Assembly (NCBI GenBank): GCA_017940265.1
Contig: JAGAYY010000029.1
Coordinates: 1 to 47,053, forward strand
Length of the DNA: 47,053 nt
Source of the DNA: Bacilli bacterium
GTDB taxonomy: Bacteria; Bacillota_I; Bacilli_A; RFN20; CAG-826
Direction: 5' to 3'
Of the stretch, positions 33,311-40,501 are shown piece after piece. Below the pieces are notes generated by a model. The model made no database searches. It was not told where the DNA came from and was given only the letters and a program-made list of their open reading frames with translations. A program made the translations under genes and the position numbers. The number at the start of each line of letters is the position of its first letter. The first letter of the stretch is position 1.

Positions 33311-34017
33311 TACCACTCAACCTCTTCTGCTTTAACAATATGTGGATTAATTTTATCGGAGACGACTTTACCGTTTTTCATTGTGACAATACGGTTAGCC
33401 ATCTGGGCTATTTCTTTAGTGTGTGTGACTAAAACAATAGTCTTACCTTCATTATGGATATCTTCTAATAACTTTAAGACCGCTTTACCTGAAACATCAT
33501 CTAAAGCGCCTGTTGGTTCATCACATAAAAGAATATTACTTTCTTTGTTTAACGCTCTAGCGATGGCCACTCTTTGTTGTTGACCACCTGATAGTTGCCT
33601 TGGGAATTTATCTTTCTTCTCTAATAAGCCCACTCTATCAAGGAGTTTAAGAGCTCTTTCTTTATTTCTACTACCTGGGGATAATGTGACGTTTTGATAA
33701 ACAGTAACATCATTAATTAAATTAAAGAATTGGTAGACGAAACCAACTTCATTACGACGATATAAAGTAAGACCCTTGTCGTTTAATTTAACAATATCAC
33801 GGTTGTTAACAATGATTTCACCACTGTCGACTTTGTCGATTGCCCCAATCATGTTCAAAAGAGTGGATTTACCACTACCAGAGCCACCGAGGATTACCAA
33901 GAAGTCATGTTCATAGACTGTGACAGACACATCGTTAAGCGCGTACATCAGACCTTCGCCTTCACCATATGTCTTAACAAGGTTTTTCGCCTCAATAACT
34001 GGGATGCGCTCACTCAT
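33310..34017 (-). CDS. LolD/MacB-type ABC ATPase
   Basis: 235 residues with Walker A LGGSGSGKSTLLNMIG, Q-loop VYQFFNLI, signature LSGGQQQRVAIARALN, Walker B LLCDEPTGALD and the H-loop LVTHTKE, all canonical. The preference for an FtsX-like partner matches the next gene, whose start overlaps its stop. It begins 15 bases after the PP2C phosphatase gene, so transporter and signalling proteins share a transcript. Confidence 0.92.
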   Translation of the reverse strand: MSERIPVIEAKNLVKTYGEGEGLMYALNDVSVTVYEHDFLVILGGSGSGKSTLLNMIGAIDKVDSGEIIVNNRDIVKLNDKGLTLYRRNEVGFVYQFFNLINDVTVYQNVTLSPGSRNKERALKLLDRVGLLEKKDKFPRQLSGGQQQRVAIARALNKESNILLCDEPTGALDDVSGKAVLKLLEDIHNEGKTIVLVTHTKEIAQMANRIVTMKNGKVVSDKINPHIVKAEEVEW

Positions 34018-34032
34018 AACTATTACCTCTAC

Positions 34033-35889
34033 TTAGAACTTCTTTTTCAAAGTGACAATGTTTTTATGATTGATATAGTCATAGGCATATTCACTCATTA
34101 GGTTCTTAACAATTAATATACCTAAGCCACCTTCCGCTCGTTTAGCGTAGTTACCATCAATTGGTTTATTATTCACCGTAAATGGATCAAACTTCTCCGC
34201 TCTATCGATAAGAGTCATAACAAATTCATTTTCATCTTCGTTATAAAGTAATCTAATAAAGATATCATCAGTGTATTCAGCGTAGCCGTATTTAATGATG
34301 TTAGATAGCATTTCATCAGCGACGACACATAATTTACCAATAAAGCCTTCTTCAATCTTCATTTCATGAGCGAAGTCTTCAATTAAACCAATCATCTTTG
34401 GAAGGCTTTCTTTTTCCCCTCTAAAGGTTTCTTCTTTATATAAATATCTATCACCATGATATTTCATCGTGATATAGGTCATATCATCCGCTTGATCTTC
34501 ACCATCAACGAATCTTTCAATATCGTCTTTTAAGGAGTGATGTAATTCTAATAAGCAAGAATATTTCTTTTGGTTAAAAACAGCGATTAAACGGTCTTCC
34601 CCATAGAATAGGCCCTTAGAGTTACGAGCTTCAGTAATACCATCGGTATAAAGAGTTAAAGTATCACCATTTTTAAGCTGATACGTTTCATTAGTGACAA
34701 ATACATCTTTAAGAGGGCCTAAAACAAAGCCTGGTTTACATTTTAAGTAATGATAGTCTTGTTTTTGACCAACGATTGGAGGATTATGTCCCGCATTAGC
34801 GAAGTTCATTTCACCAGTTTTAGTGTTAATCACCGCATAGAAGCAAGTGACAAACATATTAGAGTCATTACCTTTATTAATGATTCTATTCACTTCTTTT
34901 AAGACTTCTTCAGGTGTTTTATGAAGAGAAACACAGTTTCTAAAGCAAGTAATTGTTTTCATCATAAACATGGCGGCTGGGATACCTTTACCAGAGACGT
35001 CAGCGATAACTAACGCGACATGTTCATTATCTAGCAAGAAATAGTCATAGAAGTCACCACCAACACTCTTCGCAGCTTTAAGTTCCGCTTGGATTTCAAT
35101 ATCTTCACTAGTGACAAACTCCGTCGGTAATGTCGCCATTTGAATCTCTTTAGCGACGTCTAATTCAGTTCTTGTCTTTTCTTGTTCACTATTAACACTA
35201 ATCTCTTGTCTTAATAATTTATAAGTTCTGATATTTAAGGAGTTAGAAACAACAAATATTAACGCTAAGATTAATGCTCTTGGTAAGAAGGTAAATGTAA
35301 AAGCTTGTAAGTATCTATTTTGACCCGCTAAAAGTTGTTCATGTAATAAGTCAAAGCGTTCTTTAACACCAAAGACTTCCACTGCGTCATTATTAACGAC
35401 TTCTTTGATGCCTAAGATATTCGCATCATATTCACCAACGAATAAGGAGAAGTATAAGCAAATAAGCATTAAACCTGCGATGACACCAAAGGTGATTCTA
35501 CCTAACTTAGGATTATAGTAATGGTTAGTCATAACGATACATAAGGCCCAACCAATAAATGCATTTCTTGGTAAGATAACATTAAGTACTGCGATAACCA
35601 TGACGAAAGAGAAGACCACGAAGAATTTATAGTTTGGCTTCTTTAAATTATTTTTGAATTTAAATACGTATAGTAAAGGTGTTAAAAGGATTACAACGCT
35701 TATTGGGAAAGCGATGTTGATTAAAGGCATGATTTTAGGCGAAGCATAGAAAGCCCCTGTCATATAGCAAATCCAAATGCCTAAAAGTAAAGCCGCACCA
35801 AAAGCGTTAGCGATACTCATCTGTTTGTTCGCGTCCGCTTCGTTTTCATAATATGCTTCTAAATATTTATTTCTTTCAAACTCAGTCAT
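34033..35889 (-). CDS. Membrane SpoIIE-type PP2C phosphatase with HATPase domain
   Basis: 618 residues. The first ~235 hold about six membrane segments; a linker (LDVAKEIQMATLPTEF) leads to a SpoIIE/RsbU phosphatase domain with GGDFYDYF, IADVSGKGIPAAMFM, NAGHNPPIV and LYTDGITEAR, keeping the metal-binding Asp residues. The C-terminal ~130 residues are an RsbW-like HATPase (CVVADEMLSNIIKYGY, GGLGILIVKNLMS). Phosphatase and kinase-like halves of a partner switch are thus joined. The STAS-kinase gene ends two bases before this start and is the likely substrate source. The external signal is unknown. Confidence 0.9.
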   Translation of the reverse strand: MTEFERNKYLEAYYENEADANKQMSIANAFGAALLLGIWICYMTGAFYASPKIMPLINIAFPISVVILLTPLLYVFKFKNNLKKPNYKFFVVFSFVMVIAVLNVILPRNAFIGWALCIVMTNHYYNPKLGRITFGVIAGLMLICLYFSLFVGEYDANILGIKEVVNNDAVEVFGVKERFDLLHEQLLAGQNRYLQAFTFTFLPRALILALIFVVSNSLNIRTYKLLRQEISVNSEQEKTRTELDVAKEIQMATLPTEFVTSEDIEIQAELKAAKSVGGDFYDYFLLDNEHVALVIADVSGKGIPAAMFMMKTITCFRNCVSLHKTPEEVLKEVNRIINKGNDSNMFVTCFYAVINTKTGEMNFANAGHNPPIVGQKQDYHYLKCKPGFVLGPLKDVFVTNETYQLKNGDTLTLYTDGITEARNSKGLFYGEDRLIAVFNQKKYSCLLELHHSLKDDIERFVDGEDQADDMTYITMKYHGDRYLYKEETFRGEKESLPKMIGLIEDFAHEMKIEEGFIGKLCVVADEMLSNIIKYGYAEYTDDIFIRLLYNEDENEFVMTLIDRAEKFDPFTVNNKPIDGNYAKRAEGGLGILIVKNLMSEYAYDYINHKNIVTLKKKF

Positions 35890-35891
35890 AA

Positions 35892-37046
35892 TTAGATACC
35901 TATATCAATGTCGTTATATTTGTCTAATAAAGCAATTAATCTTTCCTTACAGCCATTTAATCTCTTTTGATTATCTTTCTGATTAGTTAATGTCCACCAC
36001 ACCATATGAGCGTAGCAAACTAAAGCAATCTTATCTTTGATAACTTCATCTTCTTTACCAAAGTATAAACGAACAATATCATCATAAAGTTTGACGCAGT
36101 ATTCCGCTTTCATACCGAAGAATTGTTCACAGTTACCTGGAGCGTCTTCTTCAAAAGCGACATATGGGCAGCGTAAGTTCGCTAATTCAAATATTGGATG
36201 ACCAACGGATAAGGTATCCATATCAATTAATAAGAAGTCTTCCCCTTGGACCATGATGTTCTTAAAGTGACAATCCCCATGGACAAAAGTACTTCTTTCA
36301 GGAACACTTTTCATTAAGCCTAATAATTTTTCATAATGGGCTTCATCAAGAAGATGCTTAATAGCGTCAACTTTTTCAATAAAGAATTTCTTAATAGAAG
36401 GCACTGAAGGATCAAAGCATTCAGTGGTATTAATCTTCTTTAATAAGTCGACATATTTATTTAATAATTCATCATATTTTTCTGGATATTTAATAAAGGC
36501 ATTTTTAAGAGACATACAGTCAAGCATTTCAAAACGTACGCCTAATTTATTCTTAACTTTAACGATATCAAAAGATATCGCTGTAGGAATACCTAAGACA
36601 AACGCTTGTTTAGCGAGTTTCAATTCCCTTTCAATTTGTTTTTCATCACTAGTTCTATTAAAGACCTTAATGATGGTGTCTTTATCAATACGGTAAACTG
36701 TGGAGAAGAAACCTTCACCAATGATTTCCGCACCTTCAACAGACATTTCTCTCATGGCTTTTTTGACATCCATGATGTTAGTAAAACCAGTCATTTGTAA
36801 AACATCATAAACATCCAAATTAGCGTTTATAACATGTGAGTCATCGTGTTTTTGTTTAATCTTTAAAATAATACGAAGACCCGCACTGGAGATGTAATGG
36901 AGTTTAGCAAAGTCTAAATTGAGTGTTTGAAATTTAGATGAAGATAAGACTTCATCAACCTCTTTTTCCATCACATCAGCGTTATAGGAGTTTAATTCTC
37001 CTTCAAAAAATAAAGTTAGTAAATTATCAGTAAGTTCAAAACGCAT
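35892..37046 (-). CDS. STAS domain - APH-like kinase fusion
   Basis: Residues ~1-100 are an anti-anti-sigma STAS domain with LHYISSAGLRIILKIK, where Ser is the usual phosphorylation site, and QMTGFTNI. Residues ~105-384 are an aminoglycoside/choline kinase-like fold: Gly loop IIGEGFFSTVYRI, Lys in TIIKVFN, catalytic HGDCHFKNIM and metal-binding LIDMDTLSVGHP. It is the first gene of the operon with the PP2C-HATPase protein and the ABC transporter. A paralogue lies at 39371-40495. The kinase substrate is unknown; the STAS domain suggests control by phosphorylation rather than drug resistance. Confidence 0.88.
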   Translation of the reverse strand: MRFELTDNLLTLFFEGELNSYNADVMEKEVDEVLSSSKFQTLNLDFAKLHYISSAGLRIILKIKQKHDDSHVINANLDVYDVLQMTGFTNIMDVKKAMREMSVEGAEIIGEGFFSTVYRIDKDTIIKVFNRTSDEKQIERELKLAKQAFVLGIPTAISFDIVKVKNKLGVRFEMLDCMSLKNAFIKYPEKYDELLNKYVDLLKKINTTECFDPSVPSIKKFFIEKVDAIKHLLDEAHYEKLLGLMKSVPERSTFVHGDCHFKNIMVQGEDFLLIDMDTLSVGHPIFELANLRCPYVAFEEDAPGNCEQFFGMKAEYCVKLYDDIVRLYFGKEDEVIKDKIALVCYAHMVWWTLTNQKDNQKRLNGCKERLIALLDKYNDIDIGI

Positions 37047-37067
37047 ATATTATCTCCCTTATATATG

Positions 37068-37107
37068 TATGCCTTTGCATATATTATAACGGATAATGCG
37101 TATACGC
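37068..37107 (-). promoter_or_regulatory. Promoter with two palindromes, STAS-kinase operon
   Basis: TATAAT (minus strand, 37083-37088) is flanked by two perfect palindromes: GCGTATACGC (37098-37107) in the spacer and TATGC-N4-GCATA (37068-37081) at the expected start site. AGGGAG lies before the ATG at 37046. No good -35 box is seen, which suits an activated or repressed promoter. Confidence 0.5.
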
Positions 37108-37116
37108 GCTAATTAT

Positions 37117-38094
37117 TTATGCTTGTTGGTCACTACTTGAAGATGGATTTGAACTGCTGTTACCAAAAGGATTGGTAGGAGCGCTTAATTCATAAGCTCT
37201 ATTCATGATGGCGATAAGTGAATCATCATCAATAGAGTTACGGATATGTTTAGCGTAGTTTCTATTGTATTTATCTAACGTTGAGTAATAAGCATCGATA
37301 TATTTAGCTTGTTTATCCACCATGATACTCCATATATCTGGCGAATGAACACGAATGTTGAGTGTCGCTACAGTGCCTTCGGTAGAGTAATTGCTACTAT
37401 CGTATACACCATATGTTGCGGCGTTTAGTAAATCATAGATTGAGCCATCATCTCTAAAGGTGAATGTATATGATCTTTTTGGTGTCTCATCAGTGGTAAA
37501 AGTAAACTCCATGTCGGTTATTTCTTCTTCTTTTATCTTATTGATGATTGTATGGATATCCATTGATTCGATCATTTTTTCATAATCTCTTTTGGTGTTG
37601 GCCATATCTTCTTGTTCTCTTCTTTCGTGTTCTTTGATGTATTCATATTCATCATCAACAAGTTCACAAATTTTTTTGGCTACTTTTTCATCAAATTGAT
37701 AATAGTAGGTGTAGTATTCTTTCGCTCTAGTATCATATCTGCTTGTTGAAGCATATCCGCTTTCATAGAAAACAATCGCATCAAAAGAAGGTGTCCAAAA
37801 AGATGACATTTGCAAAGATAACTCAAATGACTTTCCGTTTAGATTTGGAGTTCCTTTACAATATGTATATTCAACGGTATAGTCAATCTCATAAATAACT
37901 TTATCGACAATATCTCCTGTTAAACGATAATTGCTATAACTAATATAGTGATCACCTGAGTCATTTCTCTTTGTTAAAATGCGACTAGGATTTCGTTCTG
38001 AAATGTAGTCTCTTCTACCAAAAAGCCACGAACATGACGCTGTGGAGATAACGATAAATGTAATAGGTAACAAAAATAACGCCTTTTTGCTCAT
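37117..38094 (-). CDS. Putative lipoprotein, 325 residues
   Basis: Signal MSKKALFLLPITFIVISTAS followed by a lipobox Cys21. The mature region has a strand-rich N-terminal half (YEIDYTVEYTYCKG), a charged helical middle (EYIKEHERREQEDMANTKRD) and an Asn/Ser-rich C-terminus (NPFGNSSSNPSSSSDQQA). No domain is recognised. It is upstream of the STAS-kinase operon on the same strand with its own spacing, so it may or may not be co-transcribed. Confidence 0.65.
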   Translation of the reverse strand: MSKKALFLLPITFIVISTASCSWLFGRRDYISERNPSRILTKRNDSGDHYISYSNYRLTGDIVDKVIYEIDYTVEYTYCKGTPNLNGKSFELSLQMSSFWTPSFDAIVFYESGYASTSRYDTRAKEYYTYYYQFDEKVAKKICELVDDEYEYIKEHERREQEDMANTKRDYEKMIESMDIHTIINKIKEEEITDMEFTFTTDETPKRSYTFTFRDDGSIYDLLNAATYGVYDSSNYSTEGTVATLNIRVHSPDIWSIMVDKQAKYIDAYYSTLDKYNRNYAKHIRNSIDDDSLIAIMNRAYELSAPTNPFGNSSSNPSSSSDQQA

Positions 38095-38162
38095 AGTGGT
38101 TTACCACCTTTCACTTATTAGACGTTAATAAATATAGAAAACTGCTAAACAAATATCAATCT

Positions 38163-38327
38163 TTACGAATGATATTCCTTTAATAGCTTTTTCTTTGTGG
38201 TATCTAAATCAATCTCACCAGTAGCGTACAGATGAATAATCTTCTTTGCTTGAGGAGATGGCTCCACGCCACCAACAGAATTAATGATGTGCGCTAGGGT
38301 TTCAACATCTGTTTGTTCTTTCTTCAT
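38163..38327 (-). CDS. VbhA-like Fic antitoxin, 54 residues
   Basis: A short gene 2 bases after the fic stop, with AAGGA eight bases before its ATG. The protein HIINSVGGVEPSPQAKKIIH, LYATGEIDLD, KKLLKEY follows the antitoxin VbhA pattern (xxEGxEPSxx...YxxGEIs...LxxxY). Family members insert an (S/T)xxxEG helix to block ATP in the Fic site. Here the position aligned with the inhibitory Glu is Gly (VGGVEPS), so inhibition may work differently or be lost. Gene order is also reversed: toxin first. Confidence 0.72.
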   Translation of the reverse strand: MKKEQTDVETLAHIINSVGGVEPSPQAKKIIHLYATGEIDLDTTKKKLLKEYHS

Positions 38328-38329
38328 CG

Positions 38330-39301
38330 CTAATCCTTAACAACCCAGTGACCGAGTTTTTTGCCACCCACACGACGAACAAGTTTTAATTCCTCTAGAG
38401 ACTTAATAGCGCTTTTAACTGTCCTAACTGAATAATCAATATTAGAAGCAATTTCTTCAATTGTGATTGTTGGATCTCTTCTCATTAGAGCGATAATTCT
38501 ATTTTCACGTGTATCTTCTGCAAGACGTTCACCATATATAATATGAAGATTTCTACTTTTTAGTTCGTTATTTTCACCAAGTAAAAGGTTTCTTAAAAAT
38601 AGCACTAAATAGCTTTTATCTTCAAAAGAACCACTTCTAAAGTCATTATAATTTGCTCTAACTAAAGCATTTCTAAAATACCAAGCGTTATTAGCGAATG
38701 TATCATTAGTAACATTAAATCCTAAAGTACGGAGATATTTGATAACAAATACCGCGATGGTTCTAGTATTGCCTTCTTCAAAAGGATGTATTTGCCATAG
38801 ATTAGCGATAAAGACCGCTAAATGGTCAATTATTTTATTAATTGAAAGGCCTTTATATTTAAACTCTTTTTCAGTTTTAAGATCGTATTGTAAGGTTTCT
38901 TCTAATTCACGATAGTCACCATAGATAACGGTGTCACCATTAAGAACCCACTCACTTTTTGTGAAGTTATATGTTCTTAATTGACCAGGATGATCTAAAT
39001 GGCCTTCGAAAAGATAATGATGGATAGATAGTAACTGCCCAACAGTAAAAGAAAAAGAATCATCAGATAAGAGATCTGCGATACGAGTTGAAACATTATC
39101 AGCCTCTTTTGTTCTACTTTTATCGCCTGGCTTATTCTTATAGTACTTATCAATTCTATCTTTTAATTCATCAAGACTTATTTCACCAGAAATATACTTT
39201 TCGCTTTCTTGCAAAAAGTAGTCTGAGTTTTCAAGATGATCAACATCTTGTAAACCAATACCAGTCTTAATAAGGTACTTGTTACTGTACTTTTTCTTCA
39301 T
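38330..39301 (-). CDS. VbhT-like Fic protein with C-terminal winged helix
   Basis: Fic AMP-transferase of the antitoxin-linked class: IHPFEEGNTRTIAVFVIKYL carries the His, the acidic residue, Gly, Asn and Arg of the active loop. An N-terminal helical cap precedes it. Residues ~265-323 (DPTITIEEIASNIDYSVRTV, then LKLVRRVGGKKLGHW) form a winged helix. The promoter six bases upstream is covered by perfect 13-base tandem repeats, so the protein probably represses itself. Its small VbhA-like partner follows after two bases. Confidence 0.87.
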   Translation of the reverse strand: MKKKYSNKYLIKTGIGLQDVDHLENSDYFLQESEKYISGEISLDELKDRIDKYYKNKPGDKSRTKEADNVSTRIADLLSDDSFSFTVGQLLSIHHYLFEGHLDHPGQLRTYNFTKSEWVLNGDTVIYGDYRELEETLQYDLKTEKEFKYKGLSINKIIDHLAVFIANLWQIHPFEEGNTRTIAVFVIKYLRTLGFNVTNDTFANNAWYFRNALVRANYNDFRSGSFEDKSYLVLFLRNLLLGENNELKSRNLHIIYGERLAEDTRENRIIALMRRDPTITIEEIASNIDYSVRTVKSAIKSLEELKLVRRVGGKKLGHWVVKD

Positions 39302-39307
39302 ACTACT

Positions 39308-39351
39308 ATTTTATAGTAATATGTCTTAAAGTGCAATTTTAAAGTGCAATT
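39308..39351 (-). promoter_or_regulatory. Promoter with tandem 13-bp operator repeats
   Basis: TTGCAC (39331-39336), 17 bases and TAAAAT (39308-39313) on the minus strand; the ATG is six bases further. TTAAAGTGCAATT is repeated perfectly at 39326-39338 and 39339-39351, covering the -35 region. No ribosome site is visible. Confidence 0.7.
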
Positions 39352-39370
39352 ACACTTAAGAGATAACAAT

Positions 39371-40495
39371 TTAGATTTTCTTGAGTAATTCTCTAATATG
39401 TTCAAGGCACTTTTTCTTATCTTCTTCTGGCATATTGCGTTTTTTAAGATAATGTAAAGCGCGTATACAACCCACTAATCTAGCTTTATCAATAGCGTGT
39501 TGATATTGTTTATCATTTAAATCGCTATAGTATTTTCTGGAGATGTTTTTCCATAAATAATTCGCGGTCTCTAATGAAATACCTAAGAAGTCTTCAATTG
39601 CTTCTCGTCTAATTTCACCAAATTCAAAATATGAGTTACAAACACTAGCGATTTCAAATATTGGATTACCTGTACATAAGGTATCCATATCAATAAGCAT
39701 TAATTGATCGCCTACTAATAATTGATTCTTAAGATGGAAGTCACCATGAATTAATGTTTTAGCGTCAGGAATATCTTCAATAAACTTTTTAAGCTTTAAA
39801 TATTCTTCATCACTTAAAAAGATTCTAATATTATCGACATATTTAAGGTGACTGGCTTTCATATCTGGTAATGATTTATCATTACAAACAGTGCTATGAA
39901 TTTTCTTTAAAGTAGCGACTGCTTTATCACAGAAGTCATCTAAGTTCTTTTGACTTTCTTTAACATAGTTAACACACGACTCTGCATTTAATAATTCAAA
40001 GACTGTACCATATTGGTCACCGACTTTAACAGTGTCTAACGCAATCGCGGTAGGTAAGCCTAATACGAAAGCCTTTTTAGATAATTCTCTTTCTCTATTG
40101 ATATCCACCATTGAGGTGCCTGGTTCATAGACCTTAACAATGGTATCCGGAGCGGTAGAATATACGGTACCGTGTGCGCCCTTTCCAATAATTTTGCAGC
40201 CTTCAACTGAAACCTGACGTAAGGCTTTTTCTACGGTGACGATATTAGTAAATCCAGTCATTTCAAAGATGTCATAAACAGCGACACTGGTATTAATAAC
40301 GGATACATTTTCAAATTTCTTTTTAAGGTTTAAAACAACGCGAAGACCCGCACTAGAGATATATTTCATTCCTTGTGCATCTAAGACGATTTCATCATAG
40401 CCATGACCTTCTATTTGTTTAAGAATGTCAGCTTCGACTTCTGCATAATTATCGAAAGATAATGAAGAAGGCAATTGATAAGTAAAGATAACCAT
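39371..40495 (-). CDS. Second STAS - APH-like kinase fusion
   Basis: A paralogue of the gene at 35892-37046. The STAS part has MKYISSAGLRVVLNLK and MTGFTNIVTV; the kinase has IIGKGAHGTVYS, Lys in TIVKVYE, HGDFHLKNQL and LIDMDTLCTGNP. Blocks such as KKAFVLGLPTAIALD are nearly shared. Its start lies 6 bases after the xylanase stop and uses the GAGGGGG at the end of that gene as ribosome site, so the two are one operon. It has no phosphatase gene of its own and may be served by the PP2C protein at 34033-35889. Confidence 0.87.
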   Translation of the reverse strand: MVIFTYQLPSSLSFDNYAEVEADILKQIEGHGYDEIVLDAQGMKYISSAGLRVVLNLKKKFENVSVINTSVAVYDIFEMTGFTNIVTVEKALRQVSVEGCKIIGKGAHGTVYSTAPDTIVKVYEPGTSMVDINRERELSKKAFVLGLPTAIALDTVKVGDQYGTVFELLNAESCVNYVKESQKNLDDFCDKAVATLKKIHSTVCNDKSLPDMKASHLKYVDNIRIFLSDEEYLKLKKFIEDIPDAKTLIHGDFHLKNQLLVGDQLMLIDMDTLCTGNPIFEIASVCNSYFEFGEIRREAIEDFLGISLETANYLWKNISRKYYSDLNDKQYQHAIDKARLVGCIRALHYLKKRNMPEEDKKKCLEHIRELLKKI

Positions 40496-40501
40496 AGAAT
40501 A

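Noticed and set aside
36424-36696. Plus-strand frames inside the STAS-kinase gene
   Set aside because: They are out-of-frame shadows of a strongly coding minus-strand gene, without ribosome sites or family motifs.
35892-40495. Aminoglycoside resistance genes
   Set aside because: The kinase fold is APH-like, but fusion to STAS domains and the operon with a PP2C/HATPase protein point to signalling.
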